32,436 nt of DNA. Source: Halanaerobium saccharolyticum (GTDB lineage Bacteria > Bacillota > Halanaerobiia > Halanaerobiales > Halanaerobiaceae). Shown piece by piece: positions 1-7,646 of this stretch. The position numbers and the translations under genes were made by a program. Location: the NCBI RefSeq assembly GCF_003259895.1, contig NZ_QLME01000009.1:1-32436 (forward strand), given 5' to 3'. A model generated the notes under the pieces. That model worked only from the letters and a program-made list of their open reading frames with translations. It had not been told where the DNA came from and searched no databases. Position 1 is the stretch's first letter, and each line of letters opens with the position of its first letter.

Positions 1-79
1 CAATAAAATATTTTATTTTTAAAGATTGAAATGATTTTTTAACGGCAAAAATCTAAAAAGAACTACTTTAACTTTTTAC

Positions 80-553
80 TTGCCGAATTCAAGTTTAATA
101 ATGTTTGTTATTGTTGGGGCTAATGTTTTTGCTCGTTTTATTTTAAATAGTTCTTTGGGGTGGGCTGATGAGCTGGCACGATTTATTTTCATCTGGATTT
201 CATTTTTGGGCGCAGTTTTTGCCTACACTACAGATGATCATGTTGGTTTGAATTTTGTTGTAGCGAAAATTAAATCTGCTAAAGCTCAGAACATAGTTAA
301 CATAATTTCGGATTTATTAATTTTACTTGTAGTAGGATTTATAACATATTATGGATATATTGTGGCAATTTCTGCTACAAATGTTTCACCGGCGCTCTAT
401 ATTCCAATGAGTTTAGTTTATGCTGTGGTTCCAGTCAGTGGCTTTATGATGGTGGTTATTAATTTCATTAAAATCAAAAAACATATAGAGTTATATATTA
501 AAGATGAAAAAGAAAAGTTTGATATTATGGAAGATATTGGAGGTGCTGAATAA
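80..553 (+). CDS. TRAP transporter small permease (DctQ-like), 5' end uncertain
   Basis: Small membrane subunit of a TRAP (tripartite ATP-independent periplasmic) transporter, which with the large permease moves an organic acid into the cell using an ion gradient. The residues after the start include the family's N-terminal pattern (FARF, NSSLGWADELARF), and four hydrophobic segments are visible. The gene overlaps the large-permease start by one base (TAATG), so the two are translationally coupled. The start is a problem: TTG at 80 has no ribosome site before it, and DctQ proteins normally have about 20 more residues before FARF. The frame is open back to base 35 without an ATG. An ATG at 31 would join this frame if one T of the T run at 35-40 were removed. 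The real start may therefore be upstream, frameshifted or degraded. The binding protein DctP is not in the window and may lie just upstream. Confidence 0.8.
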   Translation: MPNSSLIMFVIVGANVFARFILNSSLGWADELARFIFIWISFLGAVFAYTTDDHVGLNFVVAKIKSAKAQNIVNIISDLLILLVVGFITYYGYIVAISATNVSPALYIPMSLVYAVVPVSGFMMVVINFIKIKKHIELYIKDEKEKFDIMEDIGGAE

Positions 554-1842
554 TGCTCTGGCTCTTTTTAGGAACACTTTTTACATTTGTTTTAGCCGGG
601 ATTCCGGTTGTATTTAGCCTTGGTTTATCAAATATTGCAATTATGAATGCGATGGATCTGCCATTTATGGTACTGCCTTCAAAAATGATCTCAGGTATGA
701 ATAGTTTTCCACTTTTAGCTATCCCATTTTTTATGTTTGTAGGTGAAGTAATGAACAGAGGTGGAATCGCCAAGCGTCTGGTTGACTTTGCTGATGCGAT
801 AGTTGGTCATATTACCGGTGGCCTGGGCCATGTTAATATCTTGGCCAGCATGTTTTTTGGTGGTATTTCCGGTTCTGCAATTGCTGATACAGCAGCCATT
901 GGTGGCCTTTTAATACCTCCGATGATTGAACAGGATTATCCGGCAGATTATTCAGCAGCGATTACTGCTTCTTCAGCTGTTATTGGGATTATTATCCCCC
1001 CAAGTATTCCTTTTATTTTGTATGGAATTATTACTAATACTTCAATTGCCCAGCTTTTTTTAGCAGGTATTATTCCCGGAATTATTGTTGGTTTGTCTTT
1101 AATGGTCACAACTTATATCACAACTAAAAAGCACGGCTACGGACATATTGAAGGTTCAGAACAGGTTGCAGAATTCAGTTTTAGTCGTTTATGGAAGACC
1201 TTCAAAAAAGCCTGGCTTGCTCTGACAATTCCGGTTTTAGTTGTTGGTGGTATTTTAGGTGGTATTTTTACGGCAACTGAAGCTGGAGTTGTAGCGGCCT
1301 TTGTGGCTTTATTACTCGGTTTATTTGCCTATAGAGAAATTACTATTAAAGATTTACCTGATATACTTTTAGCAACAGCAAAAACAACTGCAATAGTCTT
1401 ATTTTTATGTGGAATGGCAATGGTAACTGCCTGGCTTTTAACTATGGCCAGAGTTCCCTTTACATTGGCTAATTTATTGACTTCTATTACCAGCCGCCCA
1501 ATAGGTGTTTTACTAATAGCTAATGTTTTATTATTTCTGGTTGGTTTTGTAATGGATTTAACTCCTGCAATGTTAATTCTGGCTCCGATACTGCTGCCAG
1601 TAATGAAGTCAGTCGGTATTGATCCTGTTTATTTTGGAGTTATTATGTCAATTAACTTAGGGATAGGTTTAATTACTCCTCCGGTTGGTACAGTATTATA
1701 TGTAGCAACAGGGGTGGCCAATATTACTTTAGAAGAACTGGTTAAATCAATATTACCGTTTTTATTCACCTTACTGGCAGTGTTGGCACTTTTAATTGCT
1801 TTTCCACAGTTAGTAATGTTTATTCCAAATACTTTTGCTTAA
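553..1842 (+). CDS. TRAP transporter large permease (DctM-like)
   Basis: Large, multi-spanning membrane subunit (429 aa) forming the substrate channel of the TRAP transporter. Its length is normal for DctM, and hydrophobic segments run throughout. Family motifs are visible: a glycine/serine-rich stretch FFGGISGSAIADTAAIGG near residue 100, IIPPSIPFILYG near 150, and NLGIGLITPPVGTVLY near 370. The start ATG overlaps the stop of the small-permease gene, with GGAGGT just upstream, so the pair is one transcript. A dehydratase and a dehydrogenase follow about 60 bases later on the same strand, which suggests the imported substrate is a sugar acid or hydroxy acid. The substrate itself cannot be read from the sequence. 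Confidence 0.93.
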   Translation: MLWLFLGTLFTFVLAGIPVVFSLGLSNIAIMNAMDLPFMVLPSKMISGMNSFPLLAIPFFMFVGEVMNRGGIAKRLVDFADAIVGHITGGLGHVNILASMFFGGISGSAIADTAAIGGLLIPPMIEQDYPADYSAAITASSAVIGIIIPPSIPFILYGIITNTSIAQLFLAGIIPGIIVGLSLMVTTYITTKKHGYGHIEGSEQVAEFSFSRLWKTFKKAWLALTIPVLVVGGILGGIFTATEAGVVAAFVALLLGLFAYREITIKDLPDILLATAKTTAIVLFLCGMAMVTAWLLTMARVPFTLANLLTSITSRPIGVLLIANVLLFLVGFVMDLTPAMLILAPILLPVMKSVGIDPVYFGVIMSINLGIGLITPPVGTVLYVATGVANITLEELVKSILPFLFTLLAVLALLIAFPQLVMFIPNTFA

Positions 1843-1902
1843 ATAAATTATAATATAAATTTAAATTGGATATTACCTTTTTATGATGAGGAGATGATTT
1901 GA

Positions 1903-3621
1903 TTGCTTAGAAGTCAAAAAATCAGAAAACAGGGAGCAGAAATTGATGCCCTGCGGATGGGGATGGACTGGAAAGCTGAAGACTTAGATAAAATGCAAAT
2001 TGTAATCGCCAATACCTATGGCAATGGTCATCCAGGAAGTTTTCATTTAGATAAATATGTTACTTTGTTGAAAAAAGAATTAAAAGATATTGATGTGATG
2101 GGAAGTCGAATGACAACTTCAGATATTTGTGATGGAATTGCCCAGGGACATGATGGAATGAATTATTCCCTTGTTTCGAGAGAGATGATTGCCAATATGG
2201 TTGAAATCCAGGCAATGGCAGCCCCTTATGATGGGATTGCTCTTTTTTCCAGCTGTGATAAGTCTGTGCCGGCTCATTTAATGTCGATTATGAGACTTGA
2301 TCTGCCAGCAGTTCATATTCCAGGAGGAGCTATGGCTCCCGGTCCGGATGGTTTAACCCTGGAAATGGTAGGAACTTATTCTGCTCAGCTGCAGCGGGGT
2401 GAAATTACAGAAGCTGAATTTAAAGAATATCAGTATTCGGCCTGTCCCAGCTGTGGAGCCTGTCAGTTTATGGGGACAGCATCTACAATGCAGCTGATGG
2501 CTGAAGCACTTGGCTTAGCTTTACCGGGAGCGGCTTTAATTCCCTCAACCAGTCCTGCACTGGCAGAGATGACAAAAGAGGCAGGCCATTATTTAGTTGA
2601 GTTAGTTAAAAAGGGACTAAAACCATCTGATATAATTACCCGAAAGTCATTTGAAAATGCAGTGATGATCCATGCAGCAATTGGTGGCTCAACAAATGCA
2701 CTGCTGCATATTCCGGCAATTGCCCATGAATTTGGGATTGAGATTGAACTGGATGAATTTGATCAGATCCACCGGAAAATACCTTTTATAGCCAATGTTA
2801 AAACCAGTGGTGATTATCCAACTCATTATTTCTGGTATGCAGGTGGACTTCCGGCCATAATGAAAGAACTAAAAGATTATTTACATTTAGATCAGATGAC
2901 TGTGACCGGAAAAACTCTGGCAGAAAATTTAGAAGAACTTGATAAATTTAGCTATTTAGATTATATGGAAAGTGAAGCTCCTGCTAATCTGCCTGCTGAT
3001 GTAATTTATCCAGCATCTGCTCCGATAAATGATGAGGGTTCTCTGGCAGTACTCAAAGGTAATCTGGCTCCAATGGGAGCAGTAGTTAAACATTCTGCTG
3101 TTGAGCCGGAGATGCACAAGTTTAAAGGAAAGATCAAAGCCTATGATACAGAGGAAGAAGCACTGGAAGCAGTACTTTCCGGTGATATTGTGTCAGGTGA
3201 TGCAGTAATCATTCGTTATGAAGGACCAAAAGGAAGCGGTATGCCGGAGATGTTTTACACCAGTGAAGCAATAGCTTCAGACGAGGTGTTAAATACTTCG
3301 ACAGCCTTAATTACAGATGGGCGTTATTCAGGAGCTACTCGTGGTCCGGCTATCGGTCATGTTTCTCCAGAAGCTGTAGATGGAGGTCCAATTGCCCTGG
3401 TTGAAGATGGAGATCTTTTAGAAATTGATATTCCAGAGCGAAAATTAAATATAATAGGTATCAATGGTCAAGAAAAATCTGCAGCTGAAATAGATAAAAT
3501 TCTGGCTGCAAGAAAAGAAAAGTGGGTTAAACCAGAACCTAAATTTAATAAAGGGACTTTAGGACTTTATATTCGCCATGCTGTCCCTGCTGCTAAGGGC
3601 GCTTATATCGGTATGGAATAG
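1903..3621 (+). CDS. IlvD/Edd family dehydratase, probable sugar-acid dehydratase
   Basis: A 572-aa iron-sulfur dehydratase of the dihydroxy-acid/phosphogluconate dehydratase family, expected to remove water from a 2,3-dihydroxy acid to give a 2-keto-3-deoxy acid. The TTG start is set by TGAGGAGA eight bases upstream. Visible motifs: SSCDK (C118), CPSCGAC (C181, C184, C187), GGSTNALLH, and near the C-terminus TDGRYSGATRGPAIGHVSPEA (split here as TDGRYSG and ATRGPAIGHVSPEA). The N-terminal cysteine of the PCNxHL motif of [2Fe-2S] members is replaced (HPGSFHL), so the pattern resembles the E. coli [4Fe-4S] type. The usual SGGT near the end is SGAT. No other branched-chain amino-acid genes are nearby, and the TRAP permeases and an alcohol dehydrogenase-type enzyme flank it, so catabolism of a sugar acid is more likely than isoleucine/valine synthesis. 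Confidence 0.85.
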   Translation: MLRSQKIRKQGAEIDALRMGMDWKAEDLDKMQIVIANTYGNGHPGSFHLDKYVTLLKKELKDIDVMGSRMTTSDICDGIAQGHDGMNYSLVSREMIANMVEIQAMAAPYDGIALFSSCDKSVPAHLMSIMRLDLPAVHIPGGAMAPGPDGLTLEMVGTYSAQLQRGEITEAEFKEYQYSACPSCGACQFMGTASTMQLMAEALGLALPGAALIPSTSPALAEMTKEAGHYLVELVKKGLKPSDIITRKSFENAVMIHAAIGGSTNALLHIPAIAHEFGIEIELDEFDQIHRKIPFIANVKTSGDYPTHYFWYAGGLPAIMKELKDYLHLDQMTVTGKTLAENLEELDKFSYLDYMESEAPANLPADVIYPASAPINDEGSLAVLKGNLAPMGAVVKHSAVEPEMHKFKGKIKAYDTEEEALEAVLSGDIVSGDAVIIRYEGPKGSGMPEMFYTSEAIASDEVLNTSTALITDGRYSGATRGPAIGHVSPEAVDGGPIALVEDGDLLEIDIPERKLNIIGINGQEKSAAEIDKILAARKEKWVKPEPKFNKGTLGLYIRHAVPAAKGAYIGME

Positions 3622-3656
3622 ATTTATAATAAATAATTTGATATGAGGTGAAGAAA

Positions 3657-4766
3657 ATGGATAAAAAAGTTTATTTAGATCCTCAGACAGCTTATCTGCA
3701 GGCAGCCCCAGCTCAGTATATCAATGAAAAAGATATTTTAAAAAAGGCCGGTGCCTATGTAAGTGAATGGGGAACAAGAGTTTTAATCAGCGGTGGTGTG
3801 AGAGCACTTAAAGCTGCAGAAAAAGATTTAACTGAGTCTCTGGATCAATATGAGATTTACTGGGAAAAGAATGTTTTTAAAGGTGAGGTCTGTCAGTCAA
3901 ATATAGATCTCATAAAGGAAAAAGCAGAAGCGATGAATGCTGATTTGGTAATCGGTGTTGGCGGGGGGAAGGCGATTGATACAGCCAAGGCAGCTGCAGA
4001 AGATATGAGGCTTCCAGTTGCCGCAGTTCCTACAATTGCTGCTACCTGTGCGGCTGGCTCAGCTTTTGCTGTAGTTTATACAGAAGATGGTCAGTTTGAG
4101 AAAGATTATTTTATGACTCAAAATCCACGTCTGGTAATGGTGGATCCCGGGATCATTGCGGAAGCACCTGCCAAATATTTAAAATCCGGTATTTTAGACT
4201 CACTTGCCAAATGGTATGAGGGCCAGGCTGTTGCCAGTGGAATTGATGATCCCAGCTTAGAAACTGTTGTAGCTATGAATTTGGCTGAAATTTTATATAA
4301 TAAAATGCGTAAAGAAGCCATTACAGCTGTTGAGCAGTGTGAAAACAATGAGCTGGGTCCAGAACTAATGGAGGTTATAGACTTAAATATTTATCTGACC
4401 ACAATTATTCAGAGTCTGGGTCAGAATACTTCCCGGGGCGCAGCAGCTCACGGAATCCATAATGGAATGACCGCAATGGAGGAATCACATGAAGTTTTAC
4501 ACGGTTTAAAAGTTGGTTATGGAATTATTGTTCAGCTCTATCTGGAAGAAAAGCCGCAGGCTTATATAGATGATGTGATTGACTTTTTCAATCAGCTTGG
4601 ATTAGTACCTTCATTTAAGGGACTGGGACTTACTTTTAACGAAGAAAACCTCAAAAAAACGGCAGCTAAATCTGTTAATGATACAGTAATGCTCAAAATG
4701 CCGATGAAGGTAACAGAGGAAATGATAATTGAGGCTATGAAAAAAGTAGAAGCAGAAGTTAATTAG
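3657..4766 (+). CDS. HcxA/YbdH-like hydroxycarboxylate dehydrogenase (GldA superfamily)
   Basis: A 369-aa iron-containing alcohol dehydrogenase/glycerol dehydrogenase superfamily enzyme, closest in motif content to E. coli YbdH (HcxA), which reduces 2-oxo acids with NAD(P)H. Visible: cofactor loop GVGGGKAIDTAK near residue 105, VPTIAATCAA near 125, and probable metal ligands D181 (SGILDSLAKWYEG), H265 (AAAHGIHNG) and H282 (LHGLKVGYG), with spacing like GldA. The start is taken as ATG 3657 because the in-frame GTG at 3648 lies inside the ribosome site GAGGTGA. It follows the dehydratase by 35 bases in the same operon and would suit interconversion of the keto acid and hydroxy acid in that pathway. 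Exact substrate unknown. Confidence 0.85.
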   Translation: MDKKVYLDPQTAYLQAAPAQYINEKDILKKAGAYVSEWGTRVLISGGVRALKAAEKDLTESLDQYEIYWEKNVFKGEVCQSNIDLIKEKAEAMNADLVIGVGGGKAIDTAKAAAEDMRLPVAAVPTIAATCAAGSAFAVVYTEDGQFEKDYFMTQNPRLVMVDPGIIAEAPAKYLKSGILDSLAKWYEGQAVASGIDDPSLETVVAMNLAEILYNKMRKEAITAVEQCENNELGPELMEVIDLNIYLTTIIQSLGQNTSRGAAAHGIHNGMTAMEESHEVLHGLKVGYGIIVQLYLEEKPQAYIDDVIDFFNQLGLVPSFKGLGLTFNEENLKKTAAKSVNDTVMLKMPMKVTEEMIIEAMKKVEAEVN

Positions 4767-4816
4767 TTTAAATTAAAAAGTTAATAAAATTCCACCCTCC
4801 GAGGAATTAATATTAA

Positions 4817-4860
4817 AGCCAGCCCAACCCATTTAGAATTCAGGTTTGGGCTGGCTGTTA
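4817..4860. terminator. Bidirectional intrinsic terminator
   Basis: An 11-bp perfect stem, AGCCAGCCCAA (4817-4827) with TTGGGCTGGCT (4846-4856), lies between the convergent dehydrogenase and PIN-toxin genes. T-rich flanks on both sides (GTTATTATTT on plus; AT-rich on minus) suggest it ends transcription from both directions. Confidence 0.8.
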
Positions 4861-4864
4861 TTAT

Positions 4865-5209
4865 TTAGGGTATTATAAATCCAGCGGCTGCAAAGTGGCG
4901 ATCTAAACTTAAAGCATATTTAAGCTCAAGTCTATTCATAACTGCAAAAGAAGTAGCATCAACATAACTAAATCGCTGGTCTTTGTAATTCTCAAGGATT
5001 TTTATCACATTCTTTTCTGTTTTTGCTTCAATATGAATTTTTTTGATCATCATTGATTTATTAATTAGTTTGATAAACTTGAAAGGTAAACTATTATTTT
5101 TGATTTTTTGATGATTTTTATCATTTTTACTTAATAAGGCAAACCAGGCGCTGGTGTCTACGAAAATTGTTTCGTTTGTAAGTTTTACAAAAAGCTGAGA
5201 TTTACTCAT
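4865..5209 (-). CDS. PIN-domain (VapC-like) toxin, internally shortened
   Basis: A 114-aa protein of the PIN ribonuclease fold, the toxin half of a type II toxin-antitoxin pair. The start ATG (5209) overlaps the antitoxin stop in ATGAGTAA. The N-terminal metal-site motif FVDTSAWFALL (D18) and the C-terminal SYVDATSFAVM (D84) and LDRHF (D103) are well kept. Between them, after NDKNHQKI, the family normally has about 30-40 more residues, carrying the strand with the second conserved acidic residue (typically a DE in a TNYxLDET-like segment). Here the sequence jumps straight to the helix FIKLINKSMM. This looks like an in-frame deletion that removes a catalytic acid, so the toxin is probably inactive. 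A longer open frame extends upstream to 5281, but it has no ribosome site and lies inside the antitoxin. Confidence 0.75.
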   Translation of the reverse strand: MSKSQLFVKLTNETIFVDTSAWFALLSKNDKNHQKIKNNSLPFKFIKLINKSMMIKKIHIEAKTEKNVIKILENYKDQRFSYVDATSFAVMNRLELKYALSLDRHFAAAGFIIP

Positions 5210-5465
5210 CTTCTGGCCTCTTTTCAGCATATAAATATTGATCATGGTCTTTTGCAATATTATTATCCTCAAGCTCTTCATCTATCAAGCCGATAAGATC
5301 ATAGGCTGTATCTTTTTCTAAAGGCAGCTTTTCTTTTAGTATTTTATTGACTCCTTCTCGCACTAGAGATGCTTTGGAAACACCAAGTTTTTCAGAAATA
5401 ATTCCCAGTTTCTCATTTGCATCCTGGTCAATATAAAATTGCAGGCGTTCTTTTTTTTCACTCAT
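5202..5465 (-). CDS. Ribbon-helix-helix antitoxin (VapB-like)
   Basis: An 87-aa DNA-binding antitoxin. The first 45 residues read as a ribbon-helix-helix: strand RLQFYID, then two helices around ANEKLGIISEKLGVSKASLV and VREGVNKILKEKL. The acidic tail (EELEDNNIAKDHDQ) would be the toxin-binding part. The start ATG at 5465 is chosen for its ribosome site GAGGTGG six bases upstream; an ATG at 5528 gives a longer frame but lies beyond the promoter. It overlaps the PIN gene by eight bases. Such antitoxins repress their own promoter; two near-identical 11-base repeats at the promoter are the likely operator. Confidence 0.82.
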   Translation of the reverse strand: MSEKKERLQFYIDQDANEKLGIISEKLGVSKASLVREGVNKILKEKLPLEKDTAYDLIGLIDEELEDNNIAKDHDQYLYAEKRPEDE

Positions 5466-5499
5466 GCTTAACCACCTCAGATAATTTGTGTGATATACA

Positions 5500-5548
5500 T
5501 ATACGTCTATTTTAATATAATTATACATCTATCTGCAGATAATTACAA
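5500..5548 (-). promoter_or_regulatory. Promoter and candidate operator of the antitoxin-toxin pair
   Basis: On the minus strand, -35 TTGTAA (5543-5548), a 17-base spacer and -10 TATAAT (5520-5525). Two direct repeats, ATAGATGTATA (5522-5532) and ATAGACGTATA (5500-5510), are 22 bases apart, two helical turns, as expected for side-by-side binding of a ribbon-helix-helix repressor. The first overlaps the -10. Confidence 0.6.
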
Positions 5549-5580
5549 ATTAAAAAGAAAAATCGCCCCTGAGGGCGATT
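5548..5580 (-). terminator. Intrinsic terminator of cheB-cheR
   Basis: Perfect 8-bp stem AATCGCCC (5561-5568) / GGGCGATT (5573-5580) with a 4-base loop. Read on the minus strand it is followed by a T-rich run (TTTTTCTTTTT). It lies 24 bases after the cheR stop and directly abuts the antitoxin promoter. Confidence 0.85.
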
Positions 5581-5603
5581 AAAAGTTGAGCCAGAATACT
5601 AAA

Positions 5604-6389
5604 CTAGCCCTGATACTTATAAAACGACTGGAAAATTTTATCCAGCCCATATTTTTCGGGTGAAAAAATATATTCAGTATTACCGAGGAAAAAGTAGCCT
5701 CCCGGATTTAAAACAGAGGTAAATTTCTTGATTAGCTGATCTTTCATATCTTTAGTTAAATAGATAAAAAAGTTGCGGCTTAATATGAGATCCCAGTCGG
5801 CTTTGAAACGAGCATTAATTAAATCTTTCTGCTCAAATTTTACCATCCTCTTAATTTCGGAGTTCAGGGCATAAGTTTTGCCATCAGAACTTTCTTTAAA
5901 GTATTTATTTAAGATCTTATCCGAAACATTTTTAAGAGAATTCTCCTTATATTCTCCCTGGCGGGCAGTATCTAAAATTGTATGATCTAAGTCTGTAGCA
6001 TAGATTTCGAACTTACCAGGGCTGATTCCCATTTCTTTTAAAATGATTGCCATGGTATAGGGTTCTGAGCCGTTAGAACAGGGAGCACTCCAGATTTTAA
6101 CCTTTTTCTTTTCTGCAAATAGTTTTGGAAATACATCTGACTGCAAAAATTCAAAATTCTCCGGATTACGAAAAAACTCTGAGGTATTGATAGTAAAGTG
6201 GTTTAGATAAGCATCTTTAAATTCTGTGTCATGCTTAATTAAATCAATACACTTGTCAAAATCATCCACCTGATATCTGCGCATTAAACTTTTGGTTCTT
6301 CTCTCTACTCGGTCTAACTTATAGCCATCTAAATCAATATTCAAAATTTCCTTTGCCCGATCTTTAAACTCTGTAAAAGTAATTCCCAT
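5604..6389 (-). CDS. cheR: Chemotaxis protein methyltransferase CheR
   Basis: A 261-aa enzyme that methylates glutamates on chemoreceptors with S-adenosylmethionine, setting receptor sensitivity together with CheB. It has an N-terminal helical domain (residues 1-70), the conserved NTSEFFRNP stretch near 69, and a methyltransferase fold with the SAM-binding motif SAPCSNGSEPYTMAI near 101-115. The usual CSTGEEPYS is here CSNGSEPYT, a mild variation. Near the C-terminus GYFFLGNTEYIF matches the family. The start has GGAGGG nine bases upstream. It follows cheB with a 6-base gap, in one transcript ending at the terminator at 5548-5580. Confidence 0.95.
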   Translation of the reverse strand: MGITFTEFKDRAKEILNIDLDGYKLDRVERRTKSLMRRYQVDDFDKCIDLIKHDTEFKDAYLNHFTINTSEFFRNPENFEFLQSDVFPKLFAEKKKVKIWSAPCSNGSEPYTMAIILKEMGISPGKFEIYATDLDHTILDTARQGEYKENSLKNVSDKILNKYFKESSDGKTYALNSEIKRMVKFEQKDLINARFKADWDLILSRNFFIYLTKDMKDQLIKKFTSVLNPGGYFFLGNTEYIFSPEKYGLDKIFQSFYKYQG

Positions 6390-6395
6390 TTAAAT

Positions 6396-7406
6396 TTATC
6401 CCTCCACAATTTCTGTAATTCTTTTTCCGATTTCATCTATTCTTTTAATTTCATGATAGGCTCCAGCCTTTACTGCTGAAGAAGGCATACCATAAACCAG
6501 TGCTGTTTCTTTAGATTCTATTATACCATATCCACCTTTATTTACAATGGCAGACATTCCCTCGGCTCCATCATGGCCCATTCCAGTTAAAATAACTCCT
6601 AAAAGCCTGTCGCCATCAAAATGCTCGGCAAGACTCTGCATCATATAATCAACACAGGGTCGAACTCCGTGCCGTCTGTCTTTTTTATTTAATTTAACCC
6701 TTCCCTGAGCATCGATTTCTAAGTGGAAATCACCGGGTGCCAGGAGACCATGACCGGGTTTTAAAGTATCACCTTCCTCGGCTTCTTTAATTTTAAGTCC
6801 CGAAATATTATTTAGTCTTTCGGCCAGTGTTTCTGTAAAACCGGCCGGCATATGCTGGACAATTACAAAGGCTGCTGAAGAATTTTCAGCAATATCTTCG
6901 AATAATGTATTTAAGGCCCGGGGGCCGCCGGATGATGCACCAACTGCAACTATTGGAAAAGAGCTGCTGTTTTTAATCACCCTTTTTTTAACCTTTTTAG
7001 CTTTAAAAGTGTCATTAGAATCTGCAGCAGCTTTCAACTTAAGCAGCAGTTCCTCTTTAATTGAATCAATATTTAAGGAAATAGAGCCTGAAGGTTTGGG
7101 AATAAAGTCAAAAGCTCCTAATTCCAGGGCTTTAATTACAGTTTCTCTGTTATCCAGAGCACTGACCATGATCACAGGTATTTTTGGATATTTATCTTTA
7201 ACAATCTCCAATGTTTCAAGGCCATTTAATTTTGGCATTTCTACATCTAACATTAAAAGATCAACATCTATTTTTTTAAGTTTACGGAGGGCGTCCTGAC
7301 CGTTATATGCAGTTGCTGCAACTTCCAGGTCTGGATCCTTTTCGATAGTATCTGAGTAGATTTTTCTCATAAAAGCAGAATCATCACAGATTAAAACTTT
7401 AAGCAT
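6396..7406 (-). CDS. cheB: Chemotaxis response regulator/protein-glutamate methylesterase CheB
   Basis: A 336-aa enzyme that removes methyl groups from, and deamidates, chemoreceptors when phosphorylated by CheA. Residues 1-120 form a receiver domain with acidic pocket D8/D9 and phosphoacceptor D54 (LLMLDVEMP). After a basic linker (residues 134-147), the methylesterase domain carries the catalytic Ser158 (VGASSGGP), His185 (VQHMPAGF) and Asp279 (TGMGHDG). Length and domain order are normal. GAGGAGG precedes the start. It is first in a two-gene operon with cheR, driven by a consensus promoter at 7499-7527. No other core che genes (cheA, cheW, cheY) are adjacent. Confidence 0.97.
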   Translation of the reverse strand: MLKVLICDDSAFMRKIYSDTIEKDPDLEVAATAYNGQDALRKLKKIDVDLLMLDVEMPKLNGLETLEIVKDKYPKIPVIMVSALDNRETVIKALELGAFDFIPKPSGSISLNIDSIKEELLLKLKAAADSNDTFKAKKVKKRVIKNSSSFPIVAVGASSGGPRALNTLFEDIAENSSAAFVIVQHMPAGFTETLAERLNNISGLKIKEAEEGDTLKPGHGLLAPGDFHLEIDAQGRVKLNKKDRRHGVRPCVDYMMQSLAEHFDGDRLLGVILTGMGHDGAEGMSAIVNKGGYGIIESKETALVYGMPSSAVKAGAYHEIKRIDEIGKRITEIVEG

Positions 7407-7498
7407 TTTTTAACCTCCTCAATTTTCTTTATCTCTAATTTATATATTCTTTATCTGCAGGCAAAAACCTCTATAAATATTTGATTATCTAGATAAAG

Positions 7499-7527
7499 AT
7501 TATACGATTTTGAGCTGAATTTGTCAA
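7499..7527 (-). promoter_or_regulatory. Consensus sigma-A promoter of cheB-cheR
   Basis: On the minus strand: TTGACA (7522-7527), exactly 17 bases, TATAAT (7499-7504). Both hexamers match the consensus perfectly. The start codon of cheB lies about 90 bases downstream. No sigma-28 box was seen here. Confidence 0.85.
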
Positions 7528-7565
7528 AAAATGTCTTAAAACCTCTGGAGGCTTAAATGACTCTG

Positions 7566-7574
7566 TGTTATAAT
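7566..7574 (+). promoter_or_regulatory. Extended -10 promoter of the YvyF-like gene
   Basis: TGTTATAAT (TG, one base, perfect TATAAT at 7569-7574), 73 bases before the start at 7647. No good -35 is present at 16-18 bases, as is common with extended -10 promoters. It fires away from the divergent cheB promoter. Confidence 0.55.
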
Positions 7575-7646
7575 GTAAATACGGAAATAATTTTAGGATG
7601 GTTTTTATTATTTTAAAATAAAGCAATAATTAGGGAGTTGAGTATA

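Noticed and set aside
5210-5281. Longer start for the PIN toxin
   Set aside because: The extra 24 residues lie inside the antitoxin, have no ribosome site, and the ATG at 5209 sits in the typical overlap.
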